A stretch of 64,000 bases of DNA from G963691885 sp963691885. Lineage in GTDB: Bacteria > Pseudomonadota > Alphaproteobacteria > UBA8366 > Aestuariispiraceae. Shown one piece after another: positions 8,392 to 16,421 of this stretch. How positions within the stretch are numbered: the stretch's first letter is position 1; each line of letters opens with the position of its first letter. The notes below the pieces were generated by a model, which worked only from the letters and a program-made list of their open reading frames with translations, was not told where the DNA came from and did no database searches. The stretch spans positions 2,232,001 to 2,296,000 of the forward strand of contig OY829843.1 in NCBI GenBank assembly GCA_963691885.1, given 5' to 3'. The translations under genes and the position numbers were made by a program.

Positions 8392-9909
8392 ATGGTCATG
8401 TTGAATGATCTTCAAACGCTGCCCGACGATCCCGCCGAACTGAAGGGCTTGGTGGGGCTTCTGGCTGGCGAGTTGAAGTCTCGCGATCTTCTGATTGAGA
8501 AGCTCAAGCACCAGTTGGCGGGCCATAACCGCCACCGTTTCGGGTCCAAGTCCGAGAGCCTGGATCAACTGCACCTGACTTTCGCCGAGGACGAAGCCAT
8601 TGCCGAAGCTGCGGTGGAACAAACCGCGGCCGCCGAAGTGGAGCCGAAGCCCAGGCGCAAGCACAATCGCAAGCCGCTGCCCGCCCATCTGCCCCGCCAC
8701 GACACACATCTGTCTGCGGGCGAGAGTTGCGGAGAATGCGGTGGCGAACTCAAGCCCCTGTGCGAGGATGTCACGGAAGAGCTGGAATACATCCCGGGGC
8801 GTTTTGTGGTGAACCGCATCGTGCGTCCCCGTCTGGCGTGTAGCTGCTGCGAGGCCATCGTCCAGGCTCCCTTACCGTCGCGGCCGATCGAGAAGGGCCG
8901 CCCCGGTCCGGGACTGCTGGCCCATGTTCTGGTCTCGAAGTATGCCGACCATCTGCCGCTGTACCGGCAAAGCCAGATCTTTGCACGCGACGGCATTGAT
9001 CTTGAACGTTCGACGTTGGCGGATTGGGTTGGCCGATCGACGGCACTTCTCGAACCCTTGGCCGAGGCCATTGGTCGTCATGTGCGGGCGGGTCCGGCGC
9101 TGTTCGCGGATGACACCCCTGTGAAGATGCAGGCCCCCGGTTCGAAGCAAACCAAAACCGCGCGGGTGTGGGCCTATGTGCGCGACGAAAGGCCATGGGC
9201 GGGTGGAGCGCCGCCCGGGGTCTGGTATCGGTTCACCGTCGATCGCAAGGGCGACCATCCCGTCCGGCATCTGTCAGATTATCAAGGCTGGATCCATGCC
9301 GACGGCTACGCCGGGTTCAACGGGTTGTTCTCATCCGACACGGCCACGGAGATGGCCTGTGTGGCGCATGTGCGGCGCAAGTTCGTCGATGTCCATCAAG
9401 CTCAGGGCGGAGCCATCGCCGAGGAGGCGATCAAGCGCATCGCCGCGCTGTATGCCGTGGAGGAACAGGCGCGTGGCCGATTGCCCGAAGAACGGGTGGC
9501 GCTGCGGCGCGAGTACGCTACGCCTATGTTCGATGATCTGGTGACATGGCTGGATACCCAGTTGACGAAGATATCCGGCAAGTCACCGCTTGCTGGCGCG
9601 ATCCGCTACGCCCTGAACCGGTTGCCGAAGGCGCGGGCCTACCTGGGCCACGGCGTTCTGGAATTGGACAACAACGCCGTCGAGCGGGCTATGAAGCCGG
9701 TGGCGCTCGGGCGCAAGAATTGGCTGTTCGCCGGTTCCGAGGGTGGTGGCAAGGCCATGGCCATCGCGTTCACCCTGATCGAAACCGCCAAGCTCAACGA
9801 CGTTGACCCGCAAGCCTGGCTCACCTGGGTGCTGGACCGCATCGCCGATCACAAAATCAACCGCATCGACGAACTGCTCCCCTGGAACTTCCCCGCTCAA
9901 GCCGCCTGA
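8392..9909 (+). CDS. tnpC: IS66 transposase TnpC
   Basis: The DDE transposase of the element, 505 residues from ATG 8392 (ATG 8398 is also possible). In order: an N-terminal coiled coil (ELKSRDLLIEKLKHQL); a basic linker; a Cys-rich zinc-binding part (CGECGGE, CSCC, about residues 105-155); a DDE core with FADDTP and HADGYAGF; then the C-terminal LDNNAVERAMKPVALGRKNW block followed by FAGSEGGG. The length and all blocks are normal, so the element is probably still active. Confidence 0.92.
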   Translation: MVMLNDLQTLPDDPAELKGLVGLLAGELKSRDLLIEKLKHQLAGHNRHRFGSKSESLDQLHLTFAEDEAIAEAAVEQTAAAEVEPKPRRKHNRKPLPAHLPRHDTHLSAGESCGECGGELKPLCEDVTEELEYIPGRFVVNRIVRPRLACSCCEAIVQAPLPSRPIEKGRPGPGLLAHVLVSKYADHLPLYRQSQIFARDGIDLERSTLADWVGRSTALLEPLAEAIGRHVRAGPALFADDTPVKMQAPGSKQTKTARVWAYVRDERPWAGGAPPGVWYRFTVDRKGDHPVRHLSDYQGWIHADGYAGFNGLFSSDTATEMACVAHVRRKFVDVHQAQGGAIAEEAIKRIAALYAVEEQARGRLPEERVALRREYATPMFDDLVTWLDTQLTKISGKSPLAGAIRYALNRLPKARAYLGHGVLELDNNAVERAMKPVALGRKNWLFAGSEGGGKAMAIAFTLIETAKLNDVDPQAWLTWVLDRIADHKINRIDELLPWNFPAQAA

Positions 9910-9929
9910 CTAACCGCGCGAAATATCAA

Positions 9930-9952
9930 GAGCCGGTTCACCGGACGGACAC
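9930..9952 (-). repeat. Right terminal inverted repeat of IS66 element
   Basis: The complement begins GTGTCCGTCCGGTGAACC, matching the left end with one mismatch in 23. The 20 bases between the tnpC stop and this repeat hold nothing else. Confidence 0.9.
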
Positions 9953-10305
9953 CAACCATGAACCCTTTAAAGTTGAATACCTTAGCCGCGTTATACTGTG
10001 GAGAAGCGACTTGGTTGATGAAGGATCCAATTGAAGACGATCTGTTTTTGGAGAAACAAATTGGCGATCTTTAGAACATTTTATTGGAGATTGTTGACTT
10101 CGTTAAGCGGCAGCTTGTCAGCCTACGTGACATTGGTCAGCTGAGCTTTGCCACTCCCTATGGTTTGGATCGTAAAACAAAACTAGAGCCTTCGATCGAA
10201 ATGTTTGAGGCGGTGAGGCGCGCTACGACGGGTGCCTGCCGGGGGTCGCTTTGCTCACTGCCCTGTGGGGTCACGCCAACATTTGTGAGAAACGGAGGGT
10301 TTTCA
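9953..10305 (+). other. Region right of IS: short open frame with amber codon, no clear gene
   Basis: This 353-base stretch does not resemble the RTX gene on the other side of the element. A 38-codon frame starts at ATG 9958 and stops at TAG 10072. The same frame then reopens and continues past 10230 with protein-like sequence (EIVDFVKRQLVSLRD, DRKTKLEPSIEMFEAVRR). It may be a decayed fragment of a gene cut by the insertion or by the later rearrangement. I do not recognise it. An AACGGAGGG ribosome site near its end belongs to the next gene. Confidence 0.3.
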
Positions 10306-10782
10306 ATGAAAGCTAAAAGTCTATTCGGTGTCGCAGTCCTTTGGTTTCTCGTTGCCCATAGTTCAACCTTGGCCGCGGAGGTGGAGGTTGATGAACCGTC
10401 GGTGGTTGAAAGCCAATACATCTCTCGTTTGTATTTGTTGAACACTTTGTTGCTTTATTGTGCGTTCGAAAACATGACAGAAGACAAGGCGTCGTATAAG
10501 GCGTTTGGTGACATTCGGCAAACAGCCGCAGAGACTTTGATCGTCGAACTGGAGCGTCATAACACGAGTATCCATCGGATCATAGATCGTCATTATCAAT
10601 AGGCACTTATTGCTGCGCAGCTCAGTGCGAAGATTCAACTGATAGATAAGCCGAAATGGAACCGAGTCTGTTCTGAAGTCTTGGCAGCCTTTTCTGATGG
10701 AACCTTGATGAAGGCGGAGTCACATCAGAATTTTCTGGAAATCATGGGTGCAATTTATGGTACCCTTTTCGAGGTCAAATAG
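10306..10782 (+). pseudogene. Small secreted protein gene with in-frame amber codon
   Basis: ATG 10306 lies nine bases after GGAGGG. The product begins with a clear Sec signal (MKAKSLFGVAVLWFLVAHSS, then TLAAEVEV; cleavage likely near residues 24-25). Translation would stop at TAG 10600-10602 after 98 residues, but the frame reopens directly and runs to a TAG at 10780-10782, giving 158 codons in all. The preceding codon CAA and the downstream ALIAAQLSAKIQ suggest a CAG-to-TAG mutation. The family is unknown. It sits between the IS element and the membrane/DUF2927 module and may have belonged to that module. Confidence 0.5.
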
Positions 10783-10936
10783 GGCTTTGTTATTCGTGAC
10801 TGGTGTCTCTTCGGATTCCTCTCATTGCGAGATACAGCGTCTGGTCAAGATGGGGATGCTTCCAGAGGCTGACGCAGCGCTGTTAAAGAGTGTGTTCAAG
10901 AAACTCAAAAAATCGGGTCGCAACGCAAAGGGTTAA
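10748..10936 (+). CDS. Short unassigned reading frame, basic C-terminus
   Basis: A 62-codon frame from GTG 10748 to TAA 10936, overlapping the end of the preceding decayed gene in another frame and ending five bases before the next gene. Its C-terminus (LLKSVFKKLKKSGRN) is protein-like and basic. It could be a frameshifted tail of the preceding gene rather than a gene in its own right. No family is recognised. Confidence 0.2.
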   Translation: MQFMVPFSRSNRALLFVTGVSSDSSHCEIQRLVKMGMLPEADAALLKSVFKKLKKSGRNAKG

Positions 10937-10940
10937 ACGG

Positions 10941-11660
10941 GTGCTGAATGCTCAATCCATGAAGTTTCGCCTCTTTCGCAACATCGCGATTGTTGCTGTT
11001 TTGCTGATCGCAGCCAGTTTCATTTCCTTTATCGTATTTGTTTTGGTGTACTTGTACTTCTTGATTCGACCGTTTGATGGTGTGGGGCTTGGGAACACGC
11101 TCTCTCAACAAAGGCTAGAGATTTGTCTTAGATGGGGGGTGACTTCGTCATTTGTTGGTTTGCCACTCTTGTGGTTCTTTGCATCAGAGCTGTATTTGGT
11201 TCCTGCGGTTCACTATGTCATGCCTAATAGCTCAATTTTGGTGAGCATGTTTGACGTCGAACGGTACGCCCTAGGGTTTCAAGAATCGATCTGGATGATG
11301 GTTATATCCAAGCTTTCATTGGTCCCGATTGCAGTGATGTATATCATATTTATTGGAGAACTACGTCAGACTTTTCGAGAAGGCGATCATAGCTCGAATG
11401 CGCGTTTGGCGCGTACTGTTCCCGGGCCTTTTTTCAGCCGTAAATGGGGCAATATTCGCAGGGCAGTATTTACCGTCTTTGTTTTCTTTCCGGTTAGTGA
11501 AGTTGCTGCGTTTATCGTTCTCCCAAGAATAACAGAGCTTGATTTCAAAGTTCTCTGCTTTCTTATGATACCGTTTTGCAATCTTTGCCCGGTCATGAGC
11601 ATGTTTGATGCCATGGCGCATCGCTATGTGTTCTGGGAAGATTGGAAAGGGAAGATTTGA
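10941..11660 (+). CDS. Unknown five-segment membrane protein (module copy 1)
   Basis: About 239 residues from GTG 10941, or ATG 10959. The N-terminus is basic followed by a long hydrophobic segment (FRNIAIVAVLLIAASFIS). Further membrane segments lie near residues 75-95, 130-150, 175-200 and 205-230. It is clearly paralogous to the protein at 19407-20177 and to the truncated one at 20287-20508, which share the R-N-[IV]-A-I-x-A-x-L-L-x-A-A-S-F opening and an [RW]RPFxGY-like motif after segment 1. Its TGA stop overlaps the ATG of the following gene by one base, so the pair is coupled. Family and role are unknown. Confidence 0.55.
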   Translation: MLNAQSMKFRLFRNIAIVAVLLIAASFISFIVFVLVYLYFLIRPFDGVGLGNTLSQQRLEICLRWGVTSSFVGLPLLWFFASELYLVPAVHYVMPNSSILVSMFDVERYALGFQESIWMMVISKLSLVPIAVMYIIFIGELRQTFREGDHSSNARLARTVPGPFFSRKWGNIRRAVFTVFVFFPVSEVAAFIVLPRITELDFKVLCFLMIPFCNLCPVMSMFDAMAHRYVFWEDWKGKI

Positions 11661-12466
11661 TGGGGAACCCAGCGGATGGCGATTGGACGGCTGATATTAT
11701 GATTGATGAGACGGGTGGCGATCCGTGCAATGAGGGGAAGAAGGTTGCCCATGCCTGTAGCCTGAAAAATTTTGCTCTCTTGATATCCTTGTGCCTCCTG
11801 TGGTTCTTGGGTGGGATTGGTGTCAAAGACGTAAAAGCGCAAAATGTGGAAAGAGAAGGTTCTTATGTTCATGTAATTCATGAATGCATTCTCGGTTATG
11901 ACAACGCGACGGTTATTGAGAAGTGGGACAAAGACCCGATCAGGGTCTTCGCGAATGTTGAGGGGGACGCGCTGGAAGTGCTGCAAGAGGCAGTGGACTT
12001 CTATACGACGGAGTTAGGTGGCCCGAAGATTGTGTTTTCAACCCAACGTGTGAACGTGGTGCTTTTGATGGTTTCAGATATTGAGAGCGCGCTCGTCAAG
12101 CATGCTGGTGATCTGGTAGAACCAAAGTACAAGGATCCATTCGTAGCGCAGGAACTTGCGAGACAAGTAATAGAAGCTTCGGAGAGATCAGGGCAATCGG
12201 CGAGTTTTACGCATTTGAAAGCCACTAACAGAGTCTTGGAACGTGCTGTAGCCATCTTAGAGATGGGCAATTCGAGTCGAGACGACGGTCGTGTAGTTGC
12301 CGGTATATTGGCAGGTCTACTATTTCCCCGAGTTAGGCCTGATGGGAATCGTTTCTGTGAACTGCTTGATCCTACGATGCCAAAGGGGCTGGTTGAAGAG
12401 CTGCGGTTATTCAATCTGGAAGTCAAACCTGGACAAACTGTCGCTGAAACCCGCTATGCCCATTAA
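11660..12466 (+). CDS. Secreted or membrane-anchored DUF2927-like protein (module copy 1)
   Basis: 268 residues from ATG 11660, coupled to the preceding membrane gene by a TGATG overlap. A hydrophobic stretch at about residues 37-55 (FALLISLCLLWFLGGIG) after a 35-residue polar leader is an anchor or late signal sequence. The exported part reads HECILGY, EKWDKDPIRVF, VVLLMVSDIESA and ends LRLFNLEVKPGQTVAETR. This order resembles DUF2927, an exported proteobacterial family of unknown function whose members carry a similar KW..PIRV start and LR.LYDP.L.PGM ending. A diverged paralogue is at 20510-21166. The assignment is from memory of the pattern, not a search. Confidence 0.5.
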   Translation: MGNPADGDWTADIMIDETGGDPCNEGKKVAHACSLKNFALLISLCLLWFLGGIGVKDVKAQNVEREGSYVHVIHECILGYDNATVIEKWDKDPIRVFANVEGDALEVLQEAVDFYTTELGGPKIVFSTQRVNVVLLMVSDIESALVKHAGDLVEPKYKDPFVAQELARQVIEASERSGQSASFTHLKATNRVLERAVAILEMGNSSRDDGRVVAGILAGLLFPRVRPDGNRFCELLDPTMPKGLVEELRLFNLEVKPGQTVAETRYAH

Positions 12467-12581
12467 GTCTTTGCCGGATTATCCGTGGCTGTGAGTCAGG
12501 AAAAAGAGGGACGTTGAGAATGCTGTCCTTGCATCCCTTGACTATCCGATGGGGATGAAAGCATAACCACTATGCTGGTCA

Positions 12582-12612
12582 AACCCGGTGGTCCTGCCGG
12601 GTTCGTTTCTTT
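12582..12612 (+). terminator. Hairpin between DUF2927-like gene and phnW
   Basis: Perfect 7-bp stem AACCCGG / CCGGGTT (12582-12588 and 12597-12603) with an eight-base loop, followed by CGTTTCTTT. It probably terminates the upstream module, although the T run is broken. Confidence 0.45.
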
Positions 12613-12639
12613 GAGTGACATTCGACAGGGGAAGGTCCG

Positions 12640-13830
12640 ATGACGCAGGAAAAACCACCATCCACAGCGATAGAGCCGCCCCGCCTGGGGGAGCCTTATT
12701 TGCTGACGCCCGGTCCGCTGACAACGTCCTACGCCGTGAAGGCCGCGATGCTGAAGGATTGGGGCAGCTGGGATTCGGATTTCCGCGCCATGACGGCCTC
12801 ACTGCGCCAGCAGCTTTTGGCTCTGCTGGGTCCGAAATCCGGTGAGTATGACTGCGTTCCCCTGCAGGGAAGCGGTACCTATCTGGTGGAGGCGATGCTG
12901 TCCACCCTCGTGCCCCGCGACGGCAAGGTGCTGGTGCTGAGCAATGGTGCCTATGGCAAACGCGCGGCGGAGACGCTGCGCTATCTGGGGCGCGCGCATG
13001 CGGTGATCGACAAGGGTGACTATCTGCCGCCACGGGGGGACGAGGTCGCCGCCGCGCTCACCGCCGACCCTGAAATCGGCTATGTCCTGGTCATTCATTG
13101 TGAGACCAGCTCCGGCATCCTCAACCCGCTTGAAGAGATATCAAAGGCGGTCGAAGCGGCAGGGCGGGAGTTGCTGGTTGATTCCATGTCGGCCTTTGGT
13201 GCCGTGCCGCTGGACCCGGTCACCACGCCGTTCCTGGCGATGGTCAGCTCCGCCAATAAATGCATTGAAGGCGTGCCCGGTTTTGGGTTCGTCCTGGCGC
13301 GCAAGGATGCGCTCGAACAGGCCGAGGGCAATTGCCATTCGCTCAGCCTCGATCTCTATGCCCAGTGGAAGACCATGGAAAGCACGGGGCAGTGGCGGTT
13401 TACCCCGCCCACCCACGCTGTCGCCGCCTTTCTGGAGGCGCTTAGGGGACATGCGGCAGAGGGCGGTGTTGCCGGACGGGGTGGCCGTTACCGCGCCAAT
13501 CGAGACACCCTGGTTCAGGAAATGCGGCGCAACGGCTTTCAGACATTGCTGGATGACCAATGGTTGTCGCCCATCATCGTGACCTTCCTGTGCCCGGGCG
13601 ACCCCGGGTTTTCGTTCCCCGCGTTTTATGACGCGATGAAGGCACGCGGCTTTATCATCTATCCGGGCAAACTGACAGAGGCGGAGAGCTTTCGTATTGG
13701 CTGCATCGGTCAGGTTGATGCAGAGATCATGCGGAACGTCGCCAGTGCCGCGGCTGACGCATTGACGGAAATGGGTGTGTCCAGCGCGGCGCCATCCGAC
13801 GCGGCGATGCAGGCCCGCGCGGCCCTCTAG
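12640..13830 (+). CDS. phnW: 2-aminoethylphosphonate--pyruvate transaminase
   Basis: PLP-dependent class V aminotransferase that moves the amino group of 2-aminoethylphosphonate to pyruvate, giving phosphonoacetaldehyde and alanine in the cytosol. Seen: LLTPGPLTTS at the start, DWGSWD, LQGSGTYLVEAM, and HCETSSGILNP. The Schiff-base lysine is in SSANKCIEGVPGFGFV. The length of 396 residues is slightly above the usual 360-370 because of short terminal extensions. ATG 12640 follows GGGGAAGG. The phosphonatase gene follows 43 bases downstream, making the two-step phosphonatase pathway. No phosphonate transporter or regulator is adjacent. Confidence 0.93.
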   Translation: MTQEKPPSTAIEPPRLGEPYLLTPGPLTTSYAVKAAMLKDWGSWDSDFRAMTASLRQQLLALLGPKSGEYDCVPLQGSGTYLVEAMLSTLVPRDGKVLVLSNGAYGKRAAETLRYLGRAHAVIDKGDYLPPRGDEVAAALTADPEIGYVLVIHCETSSGILNPLEEISKAVEAAGRELLVDSMSAFGAVPLDPVTTPFLAMVSSANKCIEGVPGFGFVLARKDALEQAEGNCHSLSLDLYAQWKTMESTGQWRFTPPTHAVAAFLEALRGHAAEGGVAGRGGRYRANRDTLVQEMRRNGFQTLLDDQWLSPIIVTFLCPGDPGFSFPAFYDAMKARGFIIYPGKLTEAESFRIGCIGQVDAEIMRNVASAAADALTEMGVSSAAPSDAAMQARAAL

Positions 13831-13873
13831 ACCCTGTCCCGATCCTTTATTCTTGTGAAGTGGAAATGAACCT

Positions 13874-14653
13874 ATGAGCCGATTTAAAGCTGTCATCTTC
13901 GATTGGGCAGGCACCACCGTGGATTTCGGGTCCTTTGCTCCGATGGGGGTTTTTGTGAAGGCATTTTCCAAATTTGGGATTGAGGTGACGATCGAACAGG
14001 CCCGCGCCCCGATGGGTGCACCGAAATGGGACCACATCCGTGCCATGCTCGACAATCCCGATATTGCGGATCAATGGCGCTCCACCCATGGGGCCGCGCC
14101 GGGTGATGCGGATGTCGACAAGATCTATGCGGTCTTCGTTCCCATGAATGAAGAGGTCGCCGCCGAATATGCCACCCTGGTGCCCGGCTGCCGTGAGGCG
14201 GTAGAGGAACTCCGTTCCATGGGGCTGAAGATCGGGTCGACCACTGGCTACACCCGCTCCATCATGGAACGCGTCCTGCCTGTCGCGGCAGAGCAGGGCT
14301 ACGCGCCGGATAACCTCGTCTGCTCCGATGACCTGTCTGAGGGGCGACCGGGACCGCTTGGCATGTATCAGTGTTTTGTTGATCTCGCCGTCTATCCGCC
14401 ACCGGCCACTATCAAGGTGGACGACACGACACCGGGCATTCTGGAAGGTGTCGCGGCGGGCTGCGTCACGGTCGGCGTGGCGCTCTCCGGCAATGCGGTC
14501 GGTATGTTGCCGGAAGATCTCGCCAAACTGCCCGAAGAAGAGGTGATGACCCTTCGCGAACACGCGACGAAGATCCTGAAAGACGCCGGGGCCGACCATG
14601 TCATCGACACAGTCGCAGATTTACCAGCCCTCGTTAAACAGCTCAGCGTGTGA
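13874..14653 (+). CDS. phnX: Phosphonoacetaldehyde hydrolase (phosphonatase)
   Basis: HAD-superfamily enzyme that cleaves the C-P bond of phosphonoacetaldehyde to acetaldehyde and phosphate. The nucleophile motif FDWAGTTVD (Asp near residue 10), the Schiff-base lysine in MGAPKWDHI, the GSTTGYTRSIM segment and the acidic KVDDTTPGI motif are all present. 259 residues, normal length. It lies 43 bases downstream of phnW on the same strand and completes 2-aminoethylphosphonate use as a phosphorus or nitrogen source. After it come about 130 bases without clear features before the photolyase. Confidence 0.93.
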   Translation: MSRFKAVIFDWAGTTVDFGSFAPMGVFVKAFSKFGIEVTIEQARAPMGAPKWDHIRAMLDNPDIADQWRSTHGAAPGDADVDKIYAVFVPMNEEVAAEYATLVPGCREAVEELRSMGLKIGSTTGYTRSIMERVLPVAAEQGYAPDNLVCSDDLSEGRPGPLGMYQCFVDLAVYPPPATIKVDDTTPGILEGVAAGCVTVGVALSGNAVGMLPEDLAKLPEEEVMTLREHATKILKDAGADHVIDTVADLPALVKQLSV

Positions 14654-14807
14654 TCTCTAGGGTGCCGGTCTGAATAAGAGGCAGAGCTCTGTCAGTCGCA
14701 TGAAGACCCAGAAGGACCCCGAATTTACATAGCATTTCCCGCAGTTACTGACCCATTCCCCCCTGCCCTGCGTAAAAGAGAGGCGGGTGTTTCTGCGGCG
14801 GGATGGT

Positions 14808-16367
14808 ATGGGTAGTCTTCATAAACGATCGGTCAGCATCGTCTGGTTCAAGCGGGATCTGCGCGCCGCGATGAACCGTGCCCTGCTGCAAGGGGTGGCC
14901 TCTGACTGGCCGGTCCTGCCGCTCTATATCGTTGAACCCGATTACTGGGCAGAGCCCGACGCATCCCATCGTCATTATCAGTTCGTCTCAGACTGTCTGT
15001 CCGAATTGCGGGATGATCTGGCCAGAGCCGGGCAGCCCTTGATCATCCGCACGGGCAGGGTGCTGGACGTGCTGGAGGAACTCTCGGGGCAGGTTGAGAT
15101 CCGCCAGATTTTCAGTCATGAGGAAACCGGCAATGCCTGGACCTTTGCACGCGACAAGGCGGTGCAGGCCTGGTGTCGGGAGAAGGGTATCCCCTGGACA
15201 GAGATCTGGCAGAACGGTGTGGTGCGCCGCCTGAAAGACCGCAATGGCTGGGCGGGAAACTGGTCCCGTCGCATGCGCATGCCGCTCAATACGGGAAAGC
15301 TTTCACTTGAGCCACTGACAGAGATCGCGCCGGGGCAGATCCCGCCCGCCCGGGATTTGGGCATGATCGAGGATGAATGTTATGCCCGGCAATTGGGTGG
15401 CCGCCGGGCCGGCCTTGAAACCCTGCAGAGCTTCCTGACGGAGCGGGGTGAGCAGTATCGCAGCGCCATGTCCAGCCCGGTGACGGGGTTTGAGGCATGC
15501 TCCCGCATCTCCCCCTATCTGGCCTTTGGGGCGCTTTCCCTTCAGGAAGTGACGCAGGCGGTGGCAAAGCAACGCCTGGTGATAAAGGAGAGGGCCAAGC
15601 GCGGTGATCCCTGGAAGGGCGCCCTTTCTTCTTTCGAGGGGCGGCTGCACTGGCATTGCCACTTTATGCAAAAGTTGGAAAGCGAACCCTCGCTGGAATT
15701 CAAGGCGCTTCACCCTGCCTATCAGGATATCCGGGCGGAACAGGCGAATAACGCCCCGCAACTCCTCTCTGCATGGCAGGTGGGGGAAACCGGGCTGCCC
15801 TTTGTTGATGCCTGTATGCGCTGTCTCAGGGCAACCGGTTGGATGAACTTTCGAATGCGGGCCATGCTGGTTGCGGTGGCGAGCTATCACCTCTGGCTGG
15901 ACTGGCGGCAAACAGGCATGCATCTGGCCCGCCTTTTCACGGATTATGAGCCTGGCATTCACTGGTCGCAGATGCAGATGCAATCGGGTACGACGGGCAT
16001 CAATACGGTGCGCATCTATAACCCCGTGAAACAGGGAATGGATCAGGATCCAGACGGGGCCTTCATCCGCCTCTGGGTGCCGGAACTGGCCTCTGTGCCG
16101 GTAGAATTCCTGCATCAGCCCTGGCTTTGGGAAAGCGCCGGGACCGTCCTGGGCAAGACCTATCCCCATCCTGTCGTCGATCATCTGGAGGCCGCGAAAA
16201 CCGCCCGGCAGAAGATTTGGGCGGTCCGGGGGCAAGCGGGCTATCGCGATACGGCGAATGCCATCCAGGTCAAGCATGGCAGTCGGCGCAGCGGCATCAA
16301 GATGACCGGCACCCGGCCCAAGGCAAAACCGGCGGCCAAAACACAACAGTTGAGTCTGGACCTTTGA
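14808..16367 (+). CDS. Cryptochrome/deoxyribodipyrimidine photolyase
   Basis: A flavoprotein of the photolyase/cryptochrome family that repairs UV-induced pyrimidine dimers with light. The N-terminal alpha/beta antenna domain (about residues 1-190) opens with VSIVWFKRDLRAAMNRAL. The C-terminal FAD domain has SRISPYLAFGALS, EGRLHWHCHFMQKLE, TGWMNFRMRAMLVAVASYHL, DYEPGIHWSQMQMQSGTTG and RIYNPVKQG. It is about 519 residues from ATG 14808; GTG 14787 is an alternative start. It differs from E. coli PhrB in having the HWHCHF block, so its exact lesion type is open. A second, permuted photolyase-like gene follows 54 bases later. Confidence 0.85.
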   Translation: MGSLHKRSVSIVWFKRDLRAAMNRALLQGVASDWPVLPLYIVEPDYWAEPDASHRHYQFVSDCLSELRDDLARAGQPLIIRTGRVLDVLEELSGQVEIRQIFSHEETGNAWTFARDKAVQAWCREKGIPWTEIWQNGVVRRLKDRNGWAGNWSRRMRMPLNTGKLSLEPLTEIAPGQIPPARDLGMIEDECYARQLGGRRAGLETLQSFLTERGEQYRSAMSSPVTGFEACSRISPYLAFGALSLQEVTQAVAKQRLVIKERAKRGDPWKGALSSFEGRLHWHCHFMQKLESEPSLEFKALHPAYQDIRAEQANNAPQLLSAWQVGETGLPFVDACMRCLRATGWMNFRMRAMLVAVASYHLWLDWRQTGMHLARLFTDYEPGIHWSQMQMQSGTTGINTVRIYNPVKQGMDQDPDGAFIRLWVPELASVPVEFLHQPWLWESAGTVLGKTYPHPVVDHLEAAKTARQKIWAVRGQAGYRDTANAIQVKHGSRRSGIKMTGTRPKAKPAAKTQQLSLDL

Positions 16368-16368
16368 A

Positions 16369-16390
16369 TACCGAGAGGTCTCTCTCGGTA
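16369..16390 (+). other. Perfect 9-bp hairpin between the two photolyase genes
   Basis: TACCGAGAG (16369-16377), a four-base loop and CTCTCGGTA (16382-16390). There is no T run, so it is more likely an RNA processing or stabilising hairpin, or an operator, than a terminator. It begins two bases after the upstream stop codon. Confidence 0.4.
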
Positions 16391-16421
16391 GCACATCAAA
16401 ACAGTTTATGCGGAAAAACGT

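Larger units (their letters stand above)
7538..9952 (+). mobile_element. IS66-family insertion sequence (2415 bp, complete)
   Basis: A complete element with three genes in the tnpA-tnpB-tnpC order of IS66. Terminal inverted repeats agree at 22 of 23 positions (7538-7560 against the complement of 9930-9952); both begin GTGTCCGTCCGGTGAACC. IS66 elements usually make 8-bp target duplications, but the flanks here (CACACGGA on the left, CAACCATG on the right) do not match. The element therefore probably recombined with another copy or deleted adjacent DNA after insertion. It interrupts the RTX gene, whose repeats do not resume on the right side. Confidence 0.92.

Noticed and set aside
10600..10602. 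Amber codons as sense codons
   Set aside because: phnW, the permuted photolyase gene, the ferredoxin gene and the dppF-type gene all end in TAG, so TAG is a normal stop here.
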